A stretch of DNA of 64,000 nucleotides from Sthenelais limicola. Its lineage: Eukaryota > Annelida > Polychaeta > Phyllodocida > Sigalionidae. Made by a program: the position numbers and the translations under genes. Numbering within the stretch: position 1 is the first letter of the stretch; each line of letters opens with the position of its first letter. The DNA lies in NCBI GenBank assembly GCA_942159475.1, contig OW804095.1:55580773-55644772 (forward strand). Reading direction: 5' to 3'. This document shows, piece after piece, positions 21,551 through 32,842 of this stretch. The notes below the pieces were generated by a model. That model made no database searches and was not told the origin of the DNA. It saw nothing but the letters and a program-made list of their open reading frames with translations.

Positions 21551-21734
21551 ACAGATTATGGACGGTGATCTTCCAATGCGACCTGACGTTCAATGACACT
21601 TTGAATTTGATTGCCAGTGTGTGTTTTTTCAGGGGTGGAGCGGGGTGGAGGAGTACCGTATGTAGCTCTGTGACCTGGGAGTATGCATGCACATACGTCA
21701 TTATAGGTGTTGTGGGACTGCAGTGGTAAGAAAT

Positions 21735-21748
21735 GGGGGGGGGGGGGG
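21735..21748. repeat. Poly-G tract, 14 G
   Basis: Run of 14 G about 200 bases after the 18-G run. Confidence 0.95.
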
Positions 21749-22323
21749 CGGGACAGAAACAAGTTTCAATACCCTTAGTTGTGCTTGATGCGGACCTGAA
21801 AGAGGTGTATGTTTGCTTTGCAAGTTACGTAACAACTGATAACAGGTGTATGTATTTAATTGAGTTGACTTTCCTACTCCAACTATAACAAATACAGTAA
21901 ATTGATAGTTCTTATATTTATTAATTTTGGGGGTCCATTTTATTACTACAAATGTATTATTACATCATCACATGGATTAGACTGAATGCATACTTGTTAT
22001 TTTTGTACTTGGATCATATGTCAATGTCTGCATTGAAACAACAATCAAGTACTCATAAATATTCAGGTGATCCATACACCACTGCCCAGGCATCCCGGCC
22101 AGGCATGAAGGAAGGACTAGTGCTGTTGGGGTGACCATCTTATCTATAACCCACCGCCCCCTTAGTGGTCAGTGTAACCCCTTTGACCCCTTCAGCTTCC
22201 AAGACCCACGTGCGTTGTCATGGTAACGCCGGTCCACCCGTACTACTTGGAAATAGGTTATTGTGTATCTGTATACAAGCAAGCAATAATAAGGATGAGA
22301 GGGGTCCCCAAAAATACAAATTG

Positions 22324-22428
22324 CAACGATTGGAAATAGAGGTACAATTAATGACTCAATAATCATATGGTATTAGGACAGTCAAATAAATATGTCGGGG
22401 TGTGTAATACAATTTAAATTGTGTAAAA
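22324..22428 (+). repeat. Dispersed repeat family 2, copy B
   Basis: Partner of 20246-20341. On its left it extends to include CAACGATTGGAAATA, which is shared with the diverged copy C. Confidence 0.85.
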
Positions 22429-22533
22429 GGCTTAAATAGTTTTTGAGTAATGAGCATACGTATTCAGACATAACTTTAGACATTATTTCGGCGAATAGCT
22501 TATCCTATAGAGTATATTTTTTAGCTACTATAC

Positions 22534-22593
22534 CAACAATTGGAAATATAGAGGTGCAAATAATTGCGCAATAATTATATATGAAATTAGGGA
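22534..22593 (+). repeat. Dispersed repeat family 2, copy C (diverged, partial)
   Basis: It begins CAACAATTGGAAATATAG and follows copy B in order (GAGGTGCAAATAATTG, CAATAAT) with several changes, and stops after about 60 bases. Confidence 0.6.
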
Positions 22594-23163
22594 TGGACCA
22601 TTTAGATAACGTCATAGTCCCATGCGAAGTTATCGTGGTCAATCCATGCTTCTTCACCACTTCCATTCATTACCCACTATGCACATAGATTATTTAGAAC
22701 ATTTCAAGAAACATACATCAAAATAATAGAAAATGTCCCACTACATACTCGCGTTGACAAATCAACCATACCATTACATTTTACACATCCTACACCTATG
22801 CTTAGAGTAATATTAAGACCTATGCTTCAGATACCTATATTCTCCCTATTATTTTGCCTTATTTCGGCCTTATTAAACTGGCCTTATTAAACACATAAGA
22901 TGGTCTCTGATGTCATAACATTCATTCCGCCCCCCCTTAAAATTAAGCTGGAGCTCTAGGCCTAGAGTAAAGTATAATGCCTCGACCATACACATACATG
23001 TATGTATGCTCACAGCTATAAAGGCCTGCCCTCCCTCTCCTATCTCTGTGTGTGGTCAAGTCGGGGAAGACAAAAACGGGTACAATGTTGAGAAACACAA
23101 GTGGCCTCCACACTGCCCCCACGTGCCAAACGCACTAACTAAGAAAAGTGGAGAGGCCAAAGG

Positions 23164-23211
23164 ACACGGGTTAGGATACGGGTTAGGATACGGGTTAGGA
23201 TACGGGTTAGG
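23164..23211. repeat. 12-bp telomere-like tandem, 4 units
   Basis: ACACGGGTTAGG is followed by three ATACGGGTTAGG units. Each contains GGGTTAGG, which is the TTAGGG telomere unit in phase-shifted form, spaced by ATAC. A GHGLGYGLGYGLGYGLGQ-type frame crosses it but is a product of the repeat. Confidence 0.9.
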
Positions 23212-23215
23212 ACAG

Positions 23216-26200
23216 CCAGCCACTCCACCACGCACTAGCCACTCGACGCTACTCCACCGCTATACTTGCAAAACGAGTCTATCCAACACGCTCGCTACTC
23301 ACTGGAGCCCGGGGATAATCGCGAGGCCGGCTCTTTTGGCACTGTCCTAAAAAAGTTGGACAACTTATGTCTGGCGCGGACAATTGAAAAGATACGATCA
23401 TGAGAGAGGGCCCAGTAGCCTAGTGACTAGAGATTAGTTTATTTATGTACGGCATCCACTCACTTGTCCAGAATGCCATGAAGATTCAGGATCTAGCTAT
23501 AGACAGATAGCTGGATTTTCCCCAATTCATTTGCTTCGCCGGAATCTAAATTCAAACCACAGAACAGACATTAAAATATTAGATAATAGACACACACATA
23601 TATAGTGGCACCTGTTTCCTCCTTATCCAACCTTCAAGGCTTTGAAAAAATAAACCATGAAAAGGCCATCTTTGAAGAACTTCAACATCAGCTCTGGAGA
23701 TATAAAAAGGAAGTACTTGGCTTGAGCCAGTGAACTATACCAGACAACCTAAAATCTTCCACATCACACGCGACGCCTAAAATCAGTTGCACTGGAAAAT
23801 TAATGCACCAGTACACATTTTATATAACTATCCATATCTATACTATCCTGTTCTCCTGTGAGGTAGAAACTGTGTTATCAAATATGAGATTTCAAGAGTA
23901 TTGTATTGGGTGGAGTAAATTTGAACCTTCAATACATTGAATTTCCAAGATATTGAGGCAGTCTAGACAGAAACCAAAACATTCCTTTCAATGCGAACGA
24001 CACATAACAGGTTTGGCTAGGTATATGTTATAAAGGAGGGAAGCAACACATGTTCATCTGTGATAAAAACAACAAAACCCAACCGAAACCCCAACAAAAC
24101 AACAACATAAACCGCTCATGGTGCTGTTTTGTTGCCCTTTCCTTTCTTCTATTTATGGCCCATTTATGTTAATACTGTCGGTTGGCACATCGAGAATATT
24201 CTCATTGGTCGCTATGAAGGTCGTTTTGGTACCTTCACAAAAACAGCCTCTTTACTACTTAGAAGGCTTTGCTGTCTTATCACGCCGATAATTGGTCTGA
24301 TGGATATATCCTTCTTTTCCCGATGACCCGAACTCCTATTACTCACATTTCTTGCAGCCATATCCATCTCTTTGTTCCCTTTGCTGAAGTCCTTTCTCAA
24401 CATAACCGTGACCGCCACATCAATCGGAAGCAATCCTCACAAAAGGTCACGCTTCTCAAGTCACGGAATCCTTCAGCATCGGACAAACATGATATATCTT
24501 TCATATATCCATATCACAATCCCTGATTGTTCACATTTCTTTCAGCAATAGAATCAGTGTAATTGTAAGTCATATCATACTCGTGTTATTTTTACCACTA
24601 GTGAAAGGAGAGTTTTAATTTATTGAGAGGGGCGGGAGATGTACTGTACAATATATTGCACACCATCGTTATAATTCGAAGATAGATCAGTTATCATTTA
24701 AATTAAGATTCTTATCTAAAATATATAATTATAAAGGAAGTGTAATTAAGTCGTATGGTAAGAAATGACTACAGACAGAAACATGATAGATCACCATAGA
24801 TGTGCCCGCAATTTGAAGAATAAAACGTTTCCATGCCAAACCGATTTAAGAAAGAATGAAGACACTGGACTGTGAAGAATGAATGTAATAATAATCAAGG
24901 CTGCAGTGAGGACGAGAAGATAATGGGAAATGGAAAAAACCCACATAGATTGAAGTATGAATGTTGGAACGATTACCATCAGCAAAATACTTAATATAAT
25001 ATGTCGAATGAGAAGGGCAATAATATGTAATATATATTACTGTAACTACACGTAAGGAAAACAAAGACTCCTCAACTCTGAAGCAATCATATCAATTTCG
25101 ACTGAAATTTCCATGCAATTTTTTAATAGACTGATATCCGGTTACAGATCTGAACAAGGAAGCGGGAAACTAAATTGAAAATATGAATTTAAACTTTAGC
25201 TTCATGAAAATAATCCTATATCATTTTGACGTGAATAATTCCGTACTTCGTTGCCAAGTAGTATAAGAGAATGATATATTTTATCAGGATAGTACATTAG
25301 TGCGGATAAGCATAACATTTCAATTGTTGTTCCTTTAAACGATTCGGATATGGATATTAAGAAGACAGTGCTGCAAACACGAACTACATTATCTAAAACA
25401 AAGAAGAGCATCAGTCCCTAAAGGAGGATTGCACCAATTTGAATGAAGTAGTAAGGTTCTTTACTGATCCTAATGAAATACGTATGGGAATATTTAACAG
25501 GATCAATTCATGATATGACGACTGATTTCATATGACATGACGGATACCATTGAATGTAAAAACATGCTCCTGGATATCATTCGGCTCCCTTATCTTAAAA
25601 CCCCTGAAATGCGATCAGTCACACAGCAAAATATACAGCAAGGGGAGATGAGATTATACCATTATGTTGTGTAGGCCCAAGATAAGGACAAGCTTTACGT
25701 GTACAACATATACACATTGGCTGTATCACTCCTGGTGTAATTCTATTTCTTAGATTTATCCAAGGCAATCAGTCCACTGCCTTCATGTCACAGTAGCCAT
25801 CGCCGCAGATTGATAGTTTCCAATCAACAGTGTTCTGTTTGAAAAGGATCAAATACCCGACTATATTTGCCCAGAGCCCACGACAAATAATGGTGCTATC
25901 TCCGAGTCATTACAGAAGTGATTGATTGTGTGTATATATTCTAGACGTAAATCTGCCTATCGCATGATATCCTATGTGTTTGTGAGGCCCATATGTATAC
26001 GTATACTCCCCCATAATTTAAAGGGAACCGGAAAGTGTTTTCTTCATATGTACGAGAAAAATCAATAAAAGAAAAACGCCTTCTGTATGTATGTATCAAG
26101 AAGAAATTATAATCTGAAATGATTTAATGCTGTATAATCGTATGACTCCTAGAATGAATTTCCTTCAGTTGTTGGTTTTAGAACACAATTCCGATCGTTC

Positions 26201-27730
26201 GCCCCAAGTACCTTTCCTCAGTGTTACACATCCCATTCAAAAGGTATTGATATTCATACACGCCACGATTGATTACTTCCATTGGTTCTCTTGTAAAGCA
26301 AGCCTAACCACGGGTAGCCATTCATGGGTGGTCGTTGTGACTTTTTACGGCTGTTGATAACTAGTATTGAGTTACGCCGTTTGTCCTGATTCCTAGGCTT
26401 AATTGATAGCCATTGTACGACCATAAAAATTTGGTCCAATGTGTGATTTGGCAGTGTAAAAGGAGGGGCTGAAAGCTGTCATAGCAGTGGAGATGATAGG
26501 GATGGGTATGTAATTGCGGTTGGTGGAGCAGTGATGTTTGTGGAAGCATTGCCAGAACTGACTCTAGTCGGCATTGGCCAGCACGCATTTACCGGAGTTT
26601 GAATCTTGAGGTTAAAGGCCGGTATAGAAATAAAGATGATTTATGAATATTTATCAGGACCTTCCTATACTCTCCACTGAATGAATGGTTCGTTAGTAAA
26701 AACAAGGTTTGATAGTGTTTCCTTATAGGCATTGTTATTGTGGTTGATTACTTCCTTATTTTAAACCTCAGAGACATGTACAATCGATACGATTTCAAGC
26801 TTAAAACCACCAAGATATGTTTTCCCTATAATTGTTATGGGAATATGTAGAGAGAAACGATGCTAGATATTTTTTATTCATATTCTGTTATCCTTTTTTT
26901 GTTATTCTGTCCTGCGAATGTGCAGATATAAATTCTGAGACACTAATCCTATATGAATTCTTTATTCGATACTATATATGTTCAAAATGGCTACATGTTT
27001 CTAAAAAAAAAGCACACGCCATAATGTAATCCTGATAACATCTCCATGATATTACCCCAATGTGGATCATACAGCAGGTCTGGTTCTCGAGCACATGCAG
27101 TAGAAGGAGGGGAAGGCCTGGACTGGGGATGGATTTAGTGTTGTTGGCACACACCTATATAGCCTCGGCCGTAATATGATATATGAACCGTAATTAGATT
27201 CTGCTTGGAAAGCTGTCGCAATCCTGAAGCAATGCAGATAGAAATGATTGTGACAAGGGTGTTTGGCGTGAGCAATATCCAATACTTGGAAGGGATGGCA
27301 TGTCTTCTCCGGAGTGCCGGTGAAGTCTGTGGGTAGATATAACCTTTATTAAGGCAATGGGACACACGGGGCTCGGTAAATTCCATTAAGTAGACCGATA
27401 GCAAACCAAACAGCGATAGAGATATAAGTATTTGTAAAACCACCCAACAGGCAAGCTTCAATTAAAAGATGCTGGTCTGATAAATGCATAGAATTGAATA
27501 ACAGACAGTCTTGGGGATAACTTCCCCGGTTGCCTTTGATTCATCTTTCGCATGGGTTCATGTACATTATATAATTATAATTCAGAATGGGTGGCTATTT
27601 ACTTCAAAGGAACGGAAGGAAATGGGTATATTATATGGATTGTGTATAAGTAAATGTGACATCAATGAAAGCTAACTAAAGTTAATGTAAGCGTCAGACT
27701 TGCTTGGTGCTTTGTTAGGCACCCCCGCCC
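23216..27730. other. Non-coding stretch, no gene supported
   Basis: Unique A+T-rich DNA with open frames of 114 codons or fewer and no recognisable product. A tRNA A-box-like string at 23410-23425 (GTAGCCTAGTGACTAG) lacks a B box. No tandem repeat was seen. Confidence 0.55.
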
Positions 27731-28069
27731 CCACCCCCGGGGGTAATGGGGAATTGTAGGGGAATGTCCGAGAAAGTGTGCCACAACCCAGGCGAGTCTT
27801 TCCCCGGGTTTACCCTTAGGAGTAATATAATACTTCTAAGGTTTACCGCACTATCAAATAGAGGTGGCCCAGGGTGGGGGAACGTCCGTCTGCACAAATT
27901 CCAGGGTGTAATAATGGTATGGGGCTTATATGTTTTTATTTGCAATAATAGATATTAAACAAATGTCCACCGAAACATGTGCCCCATGGGGTCGGGGATT
28001 TACAAGAATTTCTGATGTCCTCATAGTTCCACAAAGGTCCAGGACATTCCCCATTATCCCCGGGGGTGG
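27731..28069. mobile_element. 339-bp element with 24-bp inverted terminal repeats
   Basis: The ends 27731-27754 and 28046-28069 are reverse complements with one mismatch in 24. Each contains CCACCCCCGGGG and TAATGGGGAAT. The homology resumes after an 11-base duplication in the left arm (GGGGAATGTCC at 27759-27769, partner 28042-28052). An internal hairpin (27814-27841: CCTTAGGAGTA, six-base loop, TACTTCTAAGG) has one G:T wobble. No transposase is encoded and no clear target duplication was found. It has the size and shape of a MITE. Confidence 0.65.
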
Positions 28070-31062
28070 ACGCGTGGGTTGGGGGTCGGAAGAGGGTTGT
28101 TACAAGTGAATTAAAACTCCAAACATAAGATCAACTGCTCCAGAGTAAAATTATATCTTTATCCTACTCCGCCACCACATTTGCTATCATATTATATAAT
28201 ATATTTATATTTATATATGGATGTTTAGTTTGGAAGGAAGGTGCCGCGGGTGGTATTCTCAATGACAAATCATTAGGTTCGAAACAAAATAAGACCCAAC
28301 CTTTATGTGACGAGACAGAGCCTACAGGCACTAATGCCGGTTACCACAGGAAATGCGGTTGAGTTCTTATGTTTCAATGACTTAATGCAATGTATAGAAC
28401 ACACACAGATATAACACCAATATCAATCTAGGTCTACCATGCCATCATTAATAGAGCATGGACATGTGAGCTGTCAGCACAAGAACATCCCTCCCAAATA
28501 CTCAGAAGTTCAAGGGGTTTTTGTTCCTCTAAGGTTACTTTAAGATCCTTTTCCAAATAAACCTCCTCCTGTAGTGTACTCGGCTGACACTCGTCTAGAT
28601 AGATTTCCTGCATATCTTGCTAATAAAGAGCTATATAGCCCGAGAGCACAGATGGCCAGCTATGGATTTATGCATGGTTGGTCTGCAATTACTCTTCCTC
28701 CACTAACCGAAGTTGACCATGAATGATTGGCGGAGCTTTGCGATTGAAAACGCCCTGCTTTGGTATCAGTTTTCAATCCACTCTTGACATACTGCATGAG
28801 CCTACATGGGTAAAGGCCACTCTCCTCCCTCCCTCCCCCTTTAAGGCTATATTTTGTTATTATATTCCATAATTTTACTAGGATGTATAAGACTGTTTGG
28901 CAGTGGAAAACTTGCATTGCCCATTGCATTGCCCATTGCTCATATAGCCAACAGGTGTCCTTTCACTGTATTTCTTATACTCGGATGATTATTCGTATAC
29001 TGGAACTGAAAACCGATGGGTATAATGTGTTAATATGCATATAACACTTATTATATATGTGTTGCTTTCATTTCAAATGCCTCCTTTCTGATAACTCTTT
29101 TGATGATCGATCAATTTTCCTTCACGAAACCTTGCAAAGCCATGTTACAAAGCAGACATACATACTGATTTCAAACGCAGGACTTCAAACAAGAACATAT
29201 TGACTACACTTTAACTAGTTAGGGCGTACCGCGTGCTTTACGGAAATCGATATGGAATCGTGCACGAAACATTGACGTCACAAATGGCTCAAAGCTAATA
29301 GAGTTCATGATAATGCGAATTAATTATCATGTTGTTGATACCAATGGCATTGTTCATATCTCTCAAATACAAGTCGATGTTAAAACTAATAACAAGCGCT
29401 CGTGTTCAAATACATACATATTGAATGTTATTTAGGGGCACAGTCTATAGCAAAAGCCATTTAGGTGGACTTGACTATTACCGTACCCTAGATTTAATAC
29501 ACCAAAGATCAACAGAGAAAGTGCATATATAATTGTATGCAGAACTAGGTGGGTCAGTTATTTGATCTCGATACATTTACCTAAATGTGCAAAAAGGGAA
29601 ATTGATGTTTAGCAGGGAAATAACACCCATTTATACGGGATAAAATGAACGGGATAAAAGACCCGCAGGTAGATAGATTATTATATTGTAAAGAGATTTG
29701 TACAATGGATTATTCAATTCTGATATAAAGGCAGGTCTTCCAATGCTCGCCCTTAATTATGAGATGGAATAGGTTGAAGGAGAAATGTAACACAATGAAT
29801 TGAATTTGACATGTCGATGGAGCGGGGTGGGGGTGGGGGGCAACATTATTGATCCGAAATAAAATGTAATACGATGGATGATTAGATTTGAGATTATATG
29901 CATGCATCATGTACGGGCATTATTTATACCCGCTCTCACGCAAACAACCCTCAACAGGCATCAGATTAAGGTCAGGTCAGGTCACGCTTCCGATAGCTTT
30001 TTCTTTTTCATCATTAAAGTAAAGCGACTTTATGTCTTGTAAACATGCGAAGCTGTAGTTCCCCAAAACAACAGCGGTTCTTGTTCTTTATGACTAATTG
30101 CCATACACGTACTGTTATATTTGAAATTATCTCTATTTGAAGGTAGCAACTGTTATTCCAGTATGCTTTCTCGCAGCTGAGATGGCTATGACAGCTAGGA
30201 TCGTAGGCCATGAAGTCTATGAGAACTGAACTCCACACTGGATATCCTAGCCTACTCCTTTGTCTAGCCCTCTTCATAGCACTCCCCGAAGCAACCATTT
30301 CCTCGGCTCGTCCCCCATTTCAATCTGCTCGGTATATCCTTTGAGACTCGGGGCGCAATGATGCAGGTTCAAGTTGGTAGTTGTGCGAGAGGAACCACTC
30401 CATGCTCGATGGTCATTCCTCATGTCCTGTATCAATAAAGCATCATGCAATTCTCCCATTACCCCGGGCTGAATATACACATGCAGTGGAGCAGTGGTCT
30501 TGATTAATCTTTACAGAACATTGTGGGCTCCCGTTTCATCCCCTCCATTGCCATGACATTTATTATACCAATAACCAACAAGAATGCCGGATTAAATATA
30601 GACGCTAGCCTCGAACTAAATTGCTTCGTCCATCACACCTTTTGATAACATTTATATAACGGATCCACACACAGCAATCTACCAGTATCAAACTCTAATG
30701 ATAGCAAGGGCGTGTTAATTACCGTCGTTAATTGTTAAGGTCTTAAAAATAAATATATTAGTAAAAGGAAAACAATCTATCTTTGAGCGTAACACAGTGG
30801 ATGTCTACCATAACCTTCTGCAGCAGTCACTTGTGTTTGAATATATTTCATCTTTTGATTCGCATCTAATACGGACCACATTGATCGAAACAGTTGACCG
30901 TTCAGATGAAATCATTGGATATCTGATGCTATATTACTGTCACATATATGATACCCCTTTCTATGACAATTCCAGCTTTGAGCATTAGTAGACCTCTGCC
31001 ACCAACCAAAAAGCCGGTTGTCAAAATATGATATCAATCAGTCTGATACAACTCTGTATTTG
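28070..31062. other. Non-coding stretch, no gene supported
   Basis: Open frames are 94 codons or fewer. The only motif worth noting is the GGTCA triplet at 29969-29984, listed separately. Confidence 0.55.
29969..29984. promoter_or_regulatory. Triple GGTCA direct repeat
   Basis: AGGTCAGGTCAGGTCA: three head-to-tail GGTCA units. AGGTCA is the nuclear-receptor half-site in animals, but the overlapping 5-base spacing is not a standard direct-repeat element. It may be only a short tandem repeat. Confidence 0.2.
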
Positions 31063-31117
31063 TCACTATTCTTTCTATTATTATTAACATACCTTTCCTA
31101 CCATTGTCAGGAAAACA
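31063..31117 (+). repeat. Local direct repeat, copy A
   Basis: TCACTATTCTTTCTATTATT, then ACCTTTCCT and CATTGTCAGGAA, shared in order with 31507-31567. Confidence 0.85.
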
Positions 31118-31132
31118 TAATAATATATAATA

Positions 31133-31148
31133 TGTGTGTGTGTGTGTG
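31133..31148. repeat. TG dinucleotide microsatellite, 8 units
   Basis: Pure (TG)8 directly downstream of copy A of the local direct repeat. Confidence 0.95.
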
Positions 31149-31506
31149 ATTTCTTTTTAGTATGGTCGACGTTGCTCTTGAAAGTGAGTGTTATATATGG
31201 GTTCCTGACAAAAATAAATATACAGCACAATCAGCTTGCACTTCAGCATTGTTTCATGCAGTAGGAATCGAAAACGCTATTAACCAAATGTATTGTACAT
31301 TGCATATCTCTCAATTGAGCTTGGATGAAATATATTGCTGATATTTGGGTTTCTCTTGTACCAAAGACTAGTTCATCTCTAAACTGTCTCTGATATGAAT
31401 TTTGTATGTGTTTTTAATGATTTCATTGATTTTGGTGAGGTCTTTTTTTATGTTAATTTTCTTCTGAGCCTTGATCTAAAAGTTGATCCTATATTTGAAA
31501 GCGTTT

Positions 31507-31567
31507 TCACTATTCTTTCTATTATTATTAAAGACCTTTCCTCCGTCCTACATTGTCAGGAACACAC
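31507..31567 (+). repeat. Local direct repeat, copy B
   Basis: Same blocks as 31063-31117, with a few extra bases (CCGT) after CCTTTCCT. The 444-base offset suggests a local duplication whose flanks have decayed, or a dispersed element. Confidence 0.85.
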
Positions 31568-32614
31568 ACATACTATAATTGATATAAATATATACATATT
31601 TGTGAGTCTGGCTTAACTTCCGATTGGATTCATGGTAAGTTAGTCCCTCACGAATACCGATTAATCGTTATAGGGACAGGACCACAAAGGGTAATCAATG
31701 TGGCATTGTTGTCTCCAAATTCTTATTTACTTTATCCTTCAAGTCCCTATCAACAACTGCCTGACTGTAGATTGTCAAAATTGTTCAAAGAGACACGGCT
31801 CTCCCATGCTTGGTGCCTTCTCAGTAAAAGCGTAATTGCTATGAATAATATATGGAGAAATCATCAACACTTCCTTTTTCGCACTGCAATGGGTATTCAT
31901 GCGGCAGTGGAAATGACTGGCAGGTCAGTAGTCGATGGAGGACAAATTGGCCTAGCCCTAGTATTGATCACAGGCAGCGTAATTCATTTATCGGCTCTAG
32001 GATATTGATCTACATAGGGAAGCAAGGCGGTGCCTCGTCCCTTACAATACTAGAGTCTGCCCAATCGAAGCTTATCCAATAATGTTTTAAGTTTTATTTT
32101 CTAAGTATAGTGTGTTATATATACATAGACAAGAGATCTTCATGTCCAGAAGATGCGCATCTTTTGATAGTCACACAGAGACCTGAGTAATAATTCATCG
32201 TGCATGTGACCAAGTTATATTATGGAGTACCAATCTCATTATTTTGATTTTATCACAAAGTGGAGATGTAGGTCGAGAACATATCGGGGATTTCCATCGC
32301 CAGCCTGTTATTCAGTCTCAGTAAAACATTAATATTGGAAGGCAGAGGCAATGGATCTGGATTTCGTCCTCTGTCATGTGACAGACATCGGCAAGAAAAA
32401 GCATCCATAACTGTCTGCATGTCAATACCAACGAAAGGGGGAATGCACTGACAATCTATTGTTTTTAAGATGAGATCCAAGCGGTTCTAATTTCCCCTTC
32501 TTGTTGTTCCTCATTGCCTGGAATGTTTGCTCTGCGCCCGGTCGATGCCTTTTGTCCTGTTTTAGGAATGAGAGAGGTTGAATATGGAGGTGATGTGTGA
32601 GACAGTGCATTTAG
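31568..32614. other. Non-coding stretch, no gene supported
   Basis: A 102-codon frame (31700-32008, plus) is unrecognised and of chance length. No repeats were seen. Confidence 0.5.
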
Positions 32615-32627
32615 GGTGCGTTGCACC
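32615..32627. repeat. GTT-triloop hairpin
   Basis: GGTGC, loop GTT, GCACC, about 120 bases upstream of the large hairpin. The string ACAGTGCAT near it (32602-32610) recurs in the right arm of that hairpin. Confidence 0.35.
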
Positions 32628-32745
32628 AAGATTTGCCAGTTTTTCCATGCCTCAGGCTTCAGCAACCAGTAGAGGTATCATTGTTGATATATTAAATGCA
32701 CTGCTATTATTCAGTAATAATAAAGGATTAATGACTGACATTGTG

Positions 32746-32822
32746 GGGCTGCTGGTGCACTGTTTGGTGTATAATCTCGGGGCGAAGCCCTGGGATAATA
32801 CCAGACAGTGCATCAGCAGGCC
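32746..32822. ncRNA. Precursor-microRNA-like hairpin (candidate)
   Basis: The left arm 32746-32783 and right arm 32787-32822 pair over about 36 bases around the triloop GAA. Uninterrupted blocks include TGCACTGT/ACAGTGCA and CTGCTG/CAGCAG. Five of the differences keep pairing as G:U if transcribed from the plus strand, which is how RNA-level constraint or C-to-T decay would look. GATTAAT at 32726-32732 also pairs at equal distance from the centre (partner 32836-32842), so the foldback may be about 117 bases long. It could be a hairpin RNA gene or an old foldback element; the sequence alone does not decide. Confidence 0.4.
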
Positions 32823-32842
32823 TAAAGTGGAGGTTATTAATC

